The notes below the pieces were generated by a model, which worked only from the letters and a program-made list of their open reading frames with translations, did no database searches and was not told the DNA's origin. From Alistipes sp. (GTDB taxonomy: Bacteria > Bacteroidota > Bacteroidia > Bacteroidales > Rikenellaceae), in assembly GCA_017531305.1 (NCBI GenBank), contig JAFXLG010000007.1, forward strand, positions 1 through 47,355: 47,355 nucleotides of DNA, read 5' to 3'. Numbering within the stretch: position 1 is the first letter of the stretch; each line of letters starts with the position of its first letter. Position numbers and translations under genes: made by a program. Below are positions 8,445 through 17,495 of this stretch, in pieces.

Positions 8445-10127
8445 CTACAAATTTACAACATAATCACAATAATCAAGTGCCGAAGCACGATGTGCAACTA
8501 CAATAATTGTCAAATCGGGATTTGCAAACGAGAGTTGCTTGATCGAAGAGTTAATCTGCTCTTCTGTATCCAAATCCAAAGCCGATGTAGCTTCATCCAA
8601 AATAAGAATATCGGGCTGGCGATACAAGGCGCGGGCAATTCCTATGCGTTGACGCTCTCCACCAGAGACTCGGCAACCACTCTCGCCGATATTTGACTCA
8701 ATGCCATCGGGTAATGATTTTACAAATTCATCGAGACTTGCCATAGAAATAACACTATGTAATCGCTCCATATCTATTTTTTCAGGCGCAACGCCAAAAG
8801 CTATATTCTCTTTTAGTGAACCATCCAACAGAAACTGATTTTGAGCCACATAACCAATAGAATTCTGCCAGCTGCGCCTTGAATAGGAATCCAACAGACG
8901 ACCATCAATTAATATCTGCCCCGATGAGGGAGCAACAAGTCCCAACAAGAGATTGATCAAGGTGGACTTTCCACGTCCCGATGCACCCTGAACGCCAACC
9001 TTCTCGCCACGTTTAATCACAAGATTGAAGGATTGGAATATGGGGTCATCCTGATAGGCAAAGCTCAAATCGCGCAACTCGATCTTATCACGCAACGATA
9101 TTCGCACAGAATCATCACACGACATAGGCTCTGAGTCCGAAATATCCGACAGAATATCCAACGTATAATTATTATGGCGGATGGATGTATAGGCTGAAAG
9201 AATTGTACGCACCGATGGCACAAGTCGAATGGTAGCCACCGCAAAGATACCAAAGACAATACCAACATTCACATCAGGCAGATACAACCCTACAACCACC
9301 AGCAATGCCATACCGAGAGTCACGACCATCTCCATAAAACTCTGAGGCATAGCCGAAAGCATGGCATCACGCTTCTGCACCTGAATCAGCTTGTCGGTAT
9401 GTTTGTCGTACAGCCTAAGCATCTGATCGAAGGCATTGTTTACCTCGACATCGGCATAACCTCTAAAGCACTCAGCCACGCTACGGAAACGCACCTTGTG
9501 AGCCTCATTTTCCTGCCTGCCGTAACGAGTCATACGGCGGCGAACAAAATAGTAGTAAGCACACAGACTTGGCACAAAGATTAGGACAACAACACCCACC
9601 GCCCACACGTTATACAGTGCCAGCGCGATAAGTATCAGCGCAAGAAGCATAACCTCACCTGCCATGACCACCATAGGACGCAAAACTCCGACAACAAAGT
9701 TAAAGGTTATGAGATTAACCCTACGAGATAATTTAGATGAATTATTTTGCCATACAAACCTTAGTCCGCGGCGGAAATAGTCGATATATAATCGGCGAGA
9801 TAGTGTACGATACAGATCGTAGATAAAATCTCGTTCGTATTTATATAAAATCAGACAAATTACATTTTTGAGCAATATCAAAACAATAATCGCCGAGATA
9901 ACTAACAGCGCAAAATCTCGATCTGTTTCACAACCCGACCACTCTTGAAAATAGGCAAGCCATTTATTTCGAGAGATCATACCGCCATCGACTATCAACA
10001 CCAGCAACGGCACCATGAGTGCGATGCTGAAGAAATTGAGTACAGCCCTCGACATCAGGTTGAGTGCCAACAACCAAAAGCGTGAGCCGTATTCTCGCGG
10101 AATGATATTCTTTACTCTACGATACAT
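8445..10127 (-). CDS. ABC exporter, fused membrane and ATPase domains
   Basis: This 560-residue half-transporter has about six membrane helices in the first ~300 residues and then an ATPase: Walker A GASGRGKST, Q-loop YVAQNQFL, signature VSGGERQR (an E variant of LSGGQ), Walker B ILILDEATSALD and switch VVAHR. The layout is that of exporters or flippases of the MsbA/PglK type. No peptidase C39 domain is fused. It heads an operon with the kinase-like protein, the S26-type peptidase and ispF. A TATCTTTG box ends only seven bases before the ATG, so the message may be nearly leaderless. Cargo could be a peptide or a lipid-linked glycan. Confidence 0.88.
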   Translation of the reverse strand: MYRRVKNIIPREYGSRFWLLALNLMSRAVLNFFSIALMVPLLVLIVDGGMISRNKWLAYFQEWSGCETDRDFALLVISAIIVLILLKNVICLILYKYERDFIYDLYRTLSRRLYIDYFRRGLRFVWQNNSSKLSRRVNLITFNFVVGVLRPMVVMAGEVMLLALILIALALYNVWAVGVVVLIFVPSLCAYYYFVRRRMTRYGRQENEAHKVRFRSVAECFRGYADVEVNNAFDQMLRLYDKHTDKLIQVQKRDAMLSAMPQSFMEMVVTLGMALLVVVGLYLPDVNVGIVFGIFAVATIRLVPSVRTILSAYTSIRHNNYTLDILSDISDSEPMSCDDSVRISLRDKIELRDLSFAYQDDPIFQSFNLVIKRGEKVGVQGASGRGKSTLINLLLGLVAPSSGQILIDGRLLDSYSRRSWQNSIGYVAQNQFLLDGSLKENIAFGVAPEKIDMERLHSVISMASLDEFVKSLPDGIESNIGESGCRVSGGERQRIGIARALYRQPDILILDEATSALDLDTEEQINSSIKQLSFANPDLTIIVVAHRASALDYCDYVVNL

Positions 10128-10134
10128 ACAAAGA

Positions 10135-10142
10135 CAAAGATA
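10135..10142 (-). promoter_or_regulatory. -7 box upstream of the ABC exporter operon
   Basis: TATCTTTG on the minus strand, seven bases before the exporter ATG. No clear TTTG is seen at -33. If used, the 5' leader would be almost absent. Confidence 0.4.
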
Positions 10143-10215
10143 CTATATTTATTGATTAATATTGGCATAAACACCACTTTTTTGCATCGTGTTTAGTTTT
10201 TGATGCAAAATAAAT

Positions 10216-10246
10216 TTTGTTCTCTAAAGTAGTTGTATTATCTTTG
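10216..10246 (+). promoter_or_regulatory. Promoter of nusB
   Basis: TTTG at 10216-10219, 19 bases, TATCTTTG at 10239-10246: a full consensus Bacteroidota promoter. It places the nusB start at the ATG at 10272 and rules out the upstream in-frame codons. Confidence 0.8.
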
Positions 10247-10271
10247 CGCAACATCAATTAAGGTTCATTAT

Positions 10272-11210
10272 ATGATAAGCAGAAGATTGCTCAGAATAAA
10301 AGTCTTGAAGGCTTTGTATGCCCACCTTAAATCAGAATCATGCTCATTGGCTGTATCTGAGAAGAATTTGGTGGCATCAATAGATAAGACATACGATCTC
10401 TATTTCCAGATGCTCTCACTCATAGTCGAACTTGCTCGACATGCGGAGCAGCGACAGCAGGCAGCCATGCAGAAGAGATTGCCTACGGCTGAAGACCTCA
10501 ATCCAAACCGTAAATTTGTAGAAAACTCAGTTATCAGAATCATCAGCGAAAGTGACTCTGTAAATGATTATTTGGCTTCGCACAAGCTCTCATGGAATCA
10601 ATATCCAGAGCTGATCAAAAACCTCTTCAACGAGTTGGAGCAGACTGAGAGCTACCAGAAATATATGCTCTCGCAGGAGCGTTCATTCCGCGAGGATTTG
10701 GCTTTGGTTACAGACTTCTACACCAATGGTCTGGAGGAGTCCGAGGCTTTGGAGGAGGCTTTGGAGGAGCAGTCAATCATGTGGAACGATGATCTTGGGT
10801 TTGCCTTGATTATGGTCACCCGCACACTCTCCAACATGCGCGCTTCGCATCAGGAGGTCAAGGTGTTGCCAAAATTCAAGAGCGAAGATGATCTGGAGTA
10901 CGCAAAAGAGCTTTTCGCCAAGACTGCCCTGAATTTCGACAAGCAGCAGCAACTCATTGAGCAGTTTACTCGCAATTGGGATGTGGAGCGTATTGCATAC
11001 ATGGATAATCTGATTATGGCTATTGCCGTAACAGAGCTTCTCTCATTTACTTCGATACCTGTAAAGGTTACTCTTGATGAGTACATCGAGATCGCTAAAT
11101 ACTACTCTTCTCCTGGTAGTAGCAACTTTATCAATGGCGTACTCGACAAGATCGTTAGCACGCTGAACGAGGAGGGCAAGATCAACAAGAGTGGCAGAGG
11201 TTTGATTTAA
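10272..11210 (+). CDS. nusB: Transcription antitermination factor NusB, long form
   Basis: The gene encodes 312 residues from ATG 10272. Bacteroidota NusB is about 310 residues because a helical extension precedes the classic NusB domain. Here the start is MISRRLLRIKVLKALYAHLKS, and the conserved NusB end is recognisable: NWDVERIAYMDNLIMAIAVTELL, then PVKVTLDEYIEIAKYYSSPGSSNFINGVLDKI. NusB binds boxA RNA with NusE (S10) during rRNA transcription. It heads the nusB, DUF1573, yajC run seen widely in the phylum. Confidence 0.93.
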   Translation: MISRRLLRIKVLKALYAHLKSESCSLAVSEKNLVASIDKTYDLYFQMLSLIVELARHAEQRQQAAMQKRLPTAEDLNPNRKFVENSVIRIISESDSVNDYLASHKLSWNQYPELIKNLFNELEQTESYQKYMLSQERSFREDLALVTDFYTNGLEESEALEEALEEQSIMWNDDLGFALIMVTRTLSNMRASHQEVKVLPKFKSEDDLEYAKELFAKTALNFDKQQQLIEQFTRNWDVERIAYMDNLIMAIAVTELLSFTSIPVKVTLDEYIEIAKYYSSPGSSNFINGVLDKIVSTLNEEGKINKSGRGLI

Positions 11211-11238
11211 TTCGAAAAGGATTTTTAACCAACTCGCG

Positions 11239-11691
11239 ATGCAGATTAAAAGGCATATAAGAGTTCTCAGCATAATGTTTGTTGCAGTCCTTGTGGCTGC
11301 AACATTCTCTTTTGGATGCAAGGCTCGCCGAGAGATAACACCCCACTCGCCCGCAGCATCTAAGCAGATCGTGATAACTCCCGAAATCTTAAAGTCGGGA
11401 GCCACCGATACCCTGAGTTTCGGACGTATGCGTAGCGGCGAGGTCATCAAGAAGAGGATAACTCTCGAAAACTCGACCTCTGGACCAATTGTGATACTGC
11501 GCCACGTGAACACCTGCGGATGCACCAAACTCAGTTACGAGCGTAAACCGATAGAGGTAGGAGAAGCCGCCACCATCGACTTTGAGTTCGACTCCAAAGG
11601 TCAGATGGGTTGGCAAATGAAGCTCATTGAGCTATATTTAGCAGGAAGTGAACAGAAACTCAAGATATATATCGAAGCAGAGATCGAGTAG
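11239..11691 (+). CDS. DUF1573 domain lipoprotein
   Basis: The protein has 150 residues. A lipoprotein signal ends at Cys27 (SFGC), so the mature protein is probably lipid-anchored in the envelope. The domain is an Ig-like beta fold of the DUF1573 family with its typical pattern: DTLSFGRMRSGEVIKKRITLENSTSGPIVI, then NTCGCTKLSYERKPIEVGEAATIDFEFDSKG. The CGC within it is a family hallmark. Its role is unknown. It lies 28 bases after nusB and ahead of yajC. Confidence 0.85.
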   Translation: MQIKRHIRVLSIMFVAVLVAATFSFGCKARREITPHSPAASKQIVITPEILKSGATDTLSFGRMRSGEVIKKRITLENSTSGPIVILRHVNTCGCTKLSYERKPIEVGEAATIDFEFDSKGQMGWQMKLIELYLAGSEQKLKIYIEAEIE

Positions 11692-11692
11692 A

Positions 11693-11723
11693 ATTGTAGT
11701 TTTAGAAAAAATTAGTATCTTTG
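11693..11723 (+). promoter_or_regulatory. Promoter of yajC
   Basis: ATTG at 11693-11696, 19 bases, TATCTTTG at 11716-11723. The -33 element has one mismatch. It gives yajC its own start, with a leader of about 65 bases, besides any read-through from nusB. Confidence 0.6.
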
Positions 11724-11796
11724 TTGCGATATGATTCCTTTTAGAAAGAGGATCGAGATATTAAAAGAAGATAAACAAATTTAAAAAGTAGAAAAT

Positions 11797-12105
11797 ATGA
11801 TTAATTTACTTCAAGCAGCAGAGGCTGTACAGCAACCAGGTATGGGCAGCTTCTGGATTATGATGCTGGCAATGGTGGCAGTAATGTATTTCTTTATGTG
11901 GCGTCCTGAGTCAAAACGCCGTAAGGAGATGACTAAGTTCCGCGAGGGATTGAAGAAGGGTGATAAGGTTATCACTGCTGGCGGAATCTATGCCACAGTT
12001 AAGGAGGTTAAAGAGACTACCCTTTTGATCGAGGTTGATAGCAACGTAACTCTTCGCATAGATAAGAATATGGTTGTAGCTGACAACTCTCAGTTGCAGA
12101 AGTAA
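11797..12105 (+). CDS. yajC: Sec translocase accessory subunit YajC
   Basis: The 102-residue protein has one N-terminal membrane helix (SFWIMMLAMVAVMYFFMWRPESKRRKEM) followed by a small cytoplasmic domain with the family pattern GDKVITAGGIYATVKEVKETTLLIEVDSNVTLRIDK. YajC associates with SecDF in the inner membrane. The WRP after the helix is a clear signature (usually IRPQ or FRPQ). It closes the nusB operon, and a strong terminator follows. Confidence 0.95.
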   Translation: MINLLQAAEAVQQPGMGSFWIMMLAMVAVMYFFMWRPESKRRKEMTKFREGLKKGDKVITAGGIYATVKEVKETTLLIEVDSNVTLRIDKNMVVADNSQLQK

Positions 12106-12126
12106 TCTATCTCTCACCTCAAAATC

Positions 12127-12166
12127 AAACAGTCTTCAAAGGCAATATCGCTTTTGAAGACTGTTT
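12127..12166. terminator. Terminator after yajC, shared with the converging esterase
   Basis: A stem of at least 13 base pairs (12128-12140 with 12153-12165) ends in a T-run on the plus strand. The minus-strand esterase ends at 12189, so the hairpin may serve both. Confidence 0.8.
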
Positions 12167-12188
12167 TTTCATATTAGTCAGATAGATT

Positions 12189-13328
12189 TTATGGAATCTT
12201 GACTTCAATCTTCGAAGGGAACATATAGCGCAGATCTCCTCTATCTCGGAGCGTAGACTCGAGATTCTCCTCGGTGCGCAACAATTTACCTCGAAAGATT
12301 CGTTTACCCTGATAGCGAACAACAATCGGCTTATCGAGATCACACATCTGGTCGTTCAAAAAGATGGTTACACGCGTGTAGTCACTTTGCAAGATATCAA
12401 TCACATTGCCTTTACGCTGGGCTATTAGAGTTGCACCATGACGCAACTCGTCTTGAGGAGCAGCCAACCAATATAGCGTAGGGCGCACAACCGCTTCCTG
12501 TCGCCACACGACCTTATCGGGATATGGGTTACGGACTCCCTGAGCCGTCATCCACTCCAAGGCAGCACGATCCTCGCCATCCATCCAATGACCTTTATTG
12601 GCAATAATCATGGTCTTATGTATATAACCTCCACGATCAGCCCTACTCAACGAATCCATGATTGCGCCATGCTTACGCGCCAACTCATTTCGATTGTATG
12701 CGCTATCGTTCTCCCCCATCCAAATCATAAATGGAGTATTTCGCAAATTCACCTGCGAGGCTTCACCCGGATGACCTGCCATCATCGAGGCTGCAGCCCA
12801 ACGATCTGCCATGCGAGGAGCCATGCGCCACACCCCATCGCCACCAGCCGAATAACCTAACAGATAGACCTTATCAGGATTCACATCCCAATGTGCGACA
12901 GCAGCCTGAATCAGCATTTCGAATAGTTGATCAATACCCTCCTCAAACCACATATTCCACGCATCCCATGGCGCACGAGGAGCGACATAGACTCCTTCGG
13001 CGGGCTTATAGAGGTAAATCTGATTACGCCATTGCTGATCATTAACAGCCGCTGGAGCACCTCCACCACCATGCAAAGAGATATAGAGGCTGCGACCATC
13101 GGAAGGCTTTTCGCCATAGACAATAGACTTAAATCGAAGCTTTAGGTCGCCCGATTCAAACACCTCTTTTTCAATAGCTTCACGATGACTATTGCGCATA
13201 TCACTTCGCCACTTGGCTTCGAGTGCAACCATAGCAGCATTGCACTCCGACTTTGTCAAGCCACGTTGAGCATGGGCAGGGCAAACAAGAACAACGAGCC
13301 ACAGAATTAAATATATCCTCCTAAGCAT
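12189..13328 (-). CDS. Secreted alpha/beta-hydrolase (esterase, PHB-depolymerase-like)
   Basis: Of 379 residues, a signal peptide (MLRRIYLILWLVVLVCPAHAQ) is followed by an alpha/beta-hydrolase. Visible are the oxyanion segment SLHGGGGAP, the nucleophile elbow GYSAGGDG, the acid in WMGENDS and the His in NKGHWMDG. The fold resembles LpqC/feruloyl-esterase-like hydrolases, often involved in removing esters from plant glycans; this substrate is inferred from the GH106 hydrolase in the same operon. A further ~100-residue beta-rich tail follows. It is the last gene of the TSCPD, GH106, thioesterase, esterase run, 12 bases after the thioesterase gene. Confidence 0.82.
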   Translation of the reverse strand: MLRRIYLILWLVVLVCPAHAQRGLTKSECNAAMVALEAKWRSDMRNSHREAIEKEVFESGDLKLRFKSIVYGEKPSDGRSLYISLHGGGGAPAAVNDQQWRNQIYLYKPAEGVYVAPRAPWDAWNMWFEEGIDQLFEMLIQAAVAHWDVNPDKVYLLGYSAGGDGVWRMAPRMADRWAAASMMAGHPGEASQVNLRNTPFMIWMGENDSAYNRNELARKHGAIMDSLSRADRGGYIHKTMIIANKGHWMDGEDRAALEWMTAQGVRNPYPDKVVWRQEAVVRPTLYWLAAPQDELRHGATLIAQRKGNVIDILQSDYTRVTIFLNDQMCDLDKPIVVRYQGKRIFRGKLLRTEENLESTLRDRGDLRYMFPSKIEVKIP

Positions 13329-13340
13329 GCAATAGAAAGT

Positions 13341-13817
13341 TTACAATTCATCTTCGGTCTTGAACTCCATAAATCCGAACTCATCGCGAGCGCGATCCTT
13401 CGGAAAGAGGAAGTATATACAATTTGCCGTAGTACATAATTCACCCTGAGCATCGTACAACTCCACAGCGATGTCCAACACATTACGTTTCTGCTCCACA
13501 ACGCGGGCACGAAGTTCGATTGTGGCATCGGTCATGATGACAGGCTTCTTATACTTGACCTCCATGCGAGAGGTTACGCCACTTGTCTGATACTTGCGAA
13601 ATACTACCCAGCTGGCAATTTCATCGGCGAGCGTAGCTTGGATACCTCCATGCAGAGTATTGCGCCACCCTTGAAACTCGCTACGCGGATACCAATGGCT
13701 GATGATCTGATCGCCATCCTCATAGAATTCCATTCTAAGACCATTCTGAGAGTTGGGGTCGCAACCAAAACAATGATATGTGGGCTCGCCTGCCCATGGA
13801 TTAATTATCTTCTTCAT
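13341..13817 (-). CDS. PaaI-like hotdog thioesterase
   Basis: This 158-residue single hotdog domain has the PaaI/YbgC-like core NTLHGGIQATLADEIASWVVF, where HGG and the acidic residue form the usual thioesterase site, then the strand pair SRMEVKYKKPVIMTDATIELRARVVEQKRNVLDIAVELYDAQGELCTTANCIYF. The N terminus reads CFGCDPNSQNGLRMEF, seen in many PaaI-like proteins. It is probably cytoplasmic and hydrolyses an acyl- or aryl-CoA. It sits two bases from the GH106 gene; why a CoA thioesterase lies between two secreted hydrolases is unclear. Confidence 0.85.
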   Translation of the reverse strand: MKKIINPWAGEPTYHCFGCDPNSQNGLRMEFYEDGDQIISHWYPRSEFQGWRNTLHGGIQATLADEIASWVVFRKYQTSGVTSRMEVKYKKPVIMTDATIELRARVVEQKRNVLDIAVELYDAQGELCTTANCIYFLFPKDRARDEFGFMEFKTEDEL

Positions 13818-13819
13818 CT

Positions 13820-16800
13820 CTATTTACTCTTACCTAACACCAATCTCACAGGTCCCATCAAACCTGTCTCACGCAACTTATTATTAGCAGATGGTCCCGC
13901 CACGGTCCAAGTCTTACGCTCTGCCTCAGGCAATGCTGCGTCATATACCAAACGATTGAACCATGTGCTTGTCACCACTACCTCCAACTCATTTTCGCCC
14001 TCTACGATAGCTTCAGTGATATCAATAACGTATGGAGCGCACCAAAGTGTTCCTAGAGACTTACCATTTAGCTTAACGGCAGCAATCATATCGACCTTGC
14101 CCAAATCGAGCATCACTCTATCGGAAGCCTTAACGCTCTTGTCGGCAACAAACTTTTTGCTATACTTGGCACTACCCGAGAAGGCTTTGGTTTCGGCAGG
14201 AATATCAAGATCCTTCCATGCCTTCAGCAGCTCAACCTTTACGTCAGATGATAAGCCCCAACCTTCAGGGAATGAGAGAGTCCACTCGCCATCAATAGGC
14301 TTCATTGCAGACTCAACATACTGCTTAGCCACAGGCAACTTCTCTCCATCGTGTATCACCACAAAGCATGATCCCGACTGAGGGAGCTTAATATCAACAA
14401 CCGTATATTCGCCCTCCAAGCAGCTATCAACCGAAGAGTGAGAGCCTGTTATAGGATCCCAAATTTCGACATTACCCTTGGCACGGAAAAGCACCTGACC
14501 ATCGAAAGAATGCTCCAACTGAGGTGTCACGAAATAGATATCCGCACCCTCGACATTACGATGAATCCAACGGACATCACCCTTTACATCAGGCTTCATG
14601 CCAAGCATCTCGATAGCATCCAAAAGCTCCACATCTGAAAGGATTGCGCCACTGCCGATACGTGTAACACCACCCTTCTGAGCCTTACCCCAGATGGCTG
14701 ATACGGCTTTAGCAAAACGCTTTTCTGTTGCCTTATCGCCTCGCAAGGTAGCCATGCCCTTAGGAGCAGATGCAACCACTACTGCGCCCTGCTTGATGAG
14801 TTCGTACAACTTCTCAAGCGTTTCGGGCAACATACGTTTATTGTCGGGAATCCACATCATGCTATATGAATAACCCTCAGGCGTAACCAATCGTCCATCC
14901 TTGACGCTCAAGCGATTGAGCAAAACATCGGGATTGCAATAATCGAAACGATATCCCTCAGGGAAAGGATACTTCTGGCTTGGCTTATGGTTAATCTCAT
15001 CGCCCAGATACCAAAGCACATCCGATACGGCACGTCCGCGCTCCAACATATAGCTGCATCGAGCAAGGTAGGTAGTAAACTCAGGCATATATTGCCACCA
15101 AGTCTGACCACGCAAGAATGGAGTACCGATCTTAGCACCGAATGAAGTACCAGGCTTGAGGTAATCTATCTGTGGGTTGTGCGTATAGGTGTGGAACACA
15201 TTGTGTGTAACGCCTTCCACCGCATTGAAATCGGCAACCTCCTTGAGCATCTGCCAATGCTCGTCCCAAGTCAGATTGAACGATGTGAACGACTCGGCAT
15301 TGACTCTTGGCTTGCCATAGATACGAGCAGCCGAAGCGGTAGGTTTGATCGGTTTGAAATTCAAATCACCAACATAACCATTGCTGAAAGGATGCCAAAA
15401 CTCGCACATCGGCACATCGGCATACTTGAAATACTCCAAAATATCGGCAGGGAAGACATCGCCCGCAGCAGTCTCATACATCACCGAGAGTCCCTTCTCG
15501 TGACCAAGCTCAGCCATGCGGCGATAGAATTTATTAGCATAAAGATCACCGATAGTTGTACGCCAATCCAGCAAGAAACGAGATGTGGTCTCGGGATCAT
15601 CAATCACATAACCGATAACGGCAGGCAACCACTCGCGCAACTCATAACCCGCAACTCGCTCAAACTCCTGCTCCATCTTCACAGTCCAAGTCTGAGTATT
15701 ACACTCCCAGCTATCCAACAATAGACCTCCCAACAAACCATCTTTCAGCACTCCGTCAGACAACATTCCGACATAGCCCTCGAAGTGGGCTTCGGGTCCT
15801 TCGGTAGAGAGCTTATCACACTCCCAACCTGTACCTGAAGGTGGTGCAGGTTTATTCTTACGCCCTGCATTGACATGACCCAAACGAAGAATAGTCCAAT
15901 CTCCAGCAGAAGGTGCTTGCCACTCAAATTTGCCATCGGAAGACATATGTTGGCTTACATCGAGTATCTGATCAGACTTTAGATATGCCTCCGTAGGTTG
16001 CATCAAATCATCGCCCGTACGTTCCAAGCTACGCAATGTCCAACCAGCCTCCGACTCCCAACTATTCTTCATTGCCATAGAGAGCAGATTGATGCGGCTG
16101 ACATTCATATTATACTGATTATCAATCTCCACACGATACTTCACAGCACCTTCCGCCACTTGACAAGCAAGACTCATGGTTGCACCATCCTGCCAATTGG
16201 ATTGTGGCATAGGGGCATCCAGAACCTTTACGCGATTGCCATCAGCCATGTAAGCATAGAGTCTGATGGTAACATCGGGATCGTAGCACATATTATGATT
16301 GAAGCCCTGAACTGAGGAGAGTTGCAAGGTGCGAATCACAGTAGGCTTATCATACGTGAGCTCCACCCAATTGGTCTTATCCAAGGCTGGAGAGAGTGTA
16401 ATGTTCTGATTCTTGGCAACAGGTCTTTGCCAATCATACGAGCCACTACCAACTATTTTAGTCGGTGTTGGGCACGCAACAGCTCCTCCCGCAGGAGTTG
16501 GGAAAGCAAGGACTGCGATATCGCGATAGTCGCGCCACTCCTCACCACTTGGCTGAGGCTGAGCCAAAGAAACTGCGACCTTCTCAGAGCCATTTACAAC
16601 CTGAGAACTGGAAACAAGGATACGCATGGCGTTTTCGGGCTTGATCCATGGACCGCCCGACATTGCCCAACCGGGGCAATTCTGCACCGTAAAGCGCAGA
16701 CCGAGACGTTTACTCTCCTCGGCAACAAACTTTACGGCATCCTCCCACTTTTCGCTCATACACTCAATATCTTCACCCGTAGCAGGCCACTTGCCACCCT

Positions 16801-17098
16801 GCTGACCATGGAAGAAATGAACGCCTGAGATACCTGCCTGAGCGATAGCCTCAAGGTCGGCAGTGATACCCTCATACGACACATTGCCGCCGATAAAATG
16901 AAACCATGTCTCGGGGTAAAAAACTTTATCGGGCTTAAGGAACTGGGCTCTATCGTGAGAGCCGAACCCTCGATTGAGTATCTGAGCAGAAGGCACTACC
17001 GAAACAATCTCCTTATCTTGAGCCGAAATGCCCAAAGGGGCAACGGTCAACAATACCACAGCGCAAAGCGTCTTACGCAGATTAGAAATTTTACGCAT
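13820..17098 (-). CDS. Glycoside hydrolase, GH106-like (alpha-L-rhamnosidase family)
   Basis: This 1,092-residue secreted enzyme has a signal peptide (ending GISAQ). The N-terminal catalytic part shows the GH106 pattern: WFHFIGGNVSYEGITADL, AGISGVHFFH, then LGLRFTVQNCPGWAMSGGPWI. Further on, GLLLDSWECNTQTW and VMYETAAGD hold plausible catalytic acidic residues. A C-terminal galactose-binding-like sandwich (VMLDLGKVDMIAAVKLNGKSLGTLWCAPYVIDI) matches the sugar-binding domain of GH2 and related enzymes. GH106 enzymes release rhamnose from pectic polysaccharides; that specificity is inferred from family only. It starts 20 bases after the TSCPD gene. Confidence 0.83.
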   Translation of the reverse strand: MRKISNLRKTLCAVVLLTVAPLGISAQDKEIVSVVPSAQILNRGFGSHDRAQFLKPDKVFYPETWFHFIGGNVSYEGITADLEAIAQAGISGVHFFHGQQGGKWPATGEDIECMSEKWEDAVKFVAEESKRLGLRFTVQNCPGWAMSGGPWIKPENAMRILVSSSQVVNGSEKVAVSLAQPQPSGEEWRDYRDIAVLAFPTPAGGAVACPTPTKIVGSGSYDWQRPVAKNQNITLSPALDKTNWVELTYDKPTVIRTLQLSSVQGFNHNMCYDPDVTIRLYAYMADGNRVKVLDAPMPQSNWQDGATMSLACQVAEGAVKYRVEIDNQYNMNVSRINLLSMAMKNSWESEAGWTLRSLERTGDDLMQPTEAYLKSDQILDVSQHMSSDGKFEWQAPSAGDWTILRLGHVNAGRKNKPAPPSGTGWECDKLSTEGPEAHFEGYVGMLSDGVLKDGLLGGLLLDSWECNTQTWTVKMEQEFERVAGYELREWLPAVIGYVIDDPETTSRFLLDWRTTIGDLYANKFYRRMAELGHEKGLSVMYETAAGDVFPADILEYFKYADVPMCEFWHPFSNGYVGDLNFKPIKPTASAARIYGKPRVNAESFTSFNLTWDEHWQMLKEVADFNAVEGVTHNVFHTYTHNPQIDYLKPGTSFGAKIGTPFLRGQTWWQYMPEFTTYLARCSYMLERGRAVSDVLWYLGDEINHKPSQKYPFPEGYRFDYCNPDVLLNRLSVKDGRLVTPEGYSYSMMWIPDNKRMLPETLEKLYELIKQGAVVVASAPKGMATLRGDKATEKRFAKAVSAIWGKAQKGGVTRIGSGAILSDVELLDAIEMLGMKPDVKGDVRWIHRNVEGADIYFVTPQLEHSFDGQVLFRAKGNVEIWDPITGSHSSVDSCLEGEYTVVDIKLPQSGSCFVVIHDGEKLPVAKQYVESAMKPIDGEWTLSFPEGWGLSSDVKVELLKAWKDLDIPAETKAFSGSAKYSKKFVADKSVKASDRVMLDLGKVDMIAAVKLNGKSLGTLWCAPYVIDITEAIVEGENELEVVVTSTWFNRLVYDAALPEAERKTWTVAGPSANNKLRETGLMGPVRLVLGKSK

Positions 17099-17118
17099 AA
17101 TTATTGGGGTTAGGTTTA

Positions 17119-17376
17119 TTAATCATTCTGAGTCATCAGGCGCAGGGCGCGAGCAAGTTGATCGGGGCACGATGTACCCTTGCCGTTGCAGCTAATACCC
17201 TCCAAGCGAGCAATCACCTCTTTGGCAGGCATACCCTTAACCAGCATAGCAATACCTTGGGTGTTGCCATTGCATCCACCTACGAACTCAACATTTTTAA
17301 CTACGCCATCGCTAAGCTCCACAGCAATGGCACGCGAACAAACTCCATGAGTGGGATATACTATTTTCTTATCCAT
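17119..17376 (-). CDS. TSCPD domain protein (TIGR03905 type)
   Basis: About 85 residues from ATG 17376 (MDKKIVYPTHGVCSRAI). An earlier ATG at 17385 lies only about five bases after the expected transcript start, so it is less likely. The sequence ends in GKGTSCPDQLARAL, the TSCPD signature, with other Cys residues in VCSRAI, GGCNGNTQG and ISCNGKGTSC. Such domains also occur at the end of class II ribonucleotide reductases; stand-alone forms have no assigned function and may bind metal. Metal binding here is inference from the four Cys. Confidence 0.8.
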   Translation of the reverse strand: MDKKIVYPTHGVCSRAIAVELSDGVVKNVEFVGGCNGNTQGIAMLVKGMPAKEVIARLEGISCNGKGTSCPDQLARALRLMTQND

Positions 17377-17397
17377 AACAAACATTTATTGCACACA

Positions 17398-17405
17398 CAA
17401 ATATA
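17398..17405 (-). promoter_or_regulatory. -7 box of the TSCPD/GH106 operon
   Basis: TATATTTG on the minus strand, 21 bases before ATG 17376. No good -33 is seen. It lies divergent from the flavoprotein promoter at 17469. Confidence 0.5.
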
Positions 17406-17468
17406 CTATTTTTTCAAGAAAATGGCTCTTTAACCGTCCAAAATAGAGATTATATGAAGACAATTTTG

Positions 17469-17476
17469 TACATTTG
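17469..17476 (+). promoter_or_regulatory. -7 box of the flavoprotein gene; decides its start
   Basis: TACATTTG lies 19 bases before ATG 17496 and inside the upstream in-frame extension (from 17454), so that extension is unlikely to be translated. Confidence 0.5.
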
Positions 17477-17495
17477 TGAAAATTTAGAACGGATT

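Noticed and set aside
13638..14381. 247-codon plus-strand frame
   Set aside because: It lies antisense to the thioesterase and GH106 genes, which have clear motifs; codon mirroring explains it.
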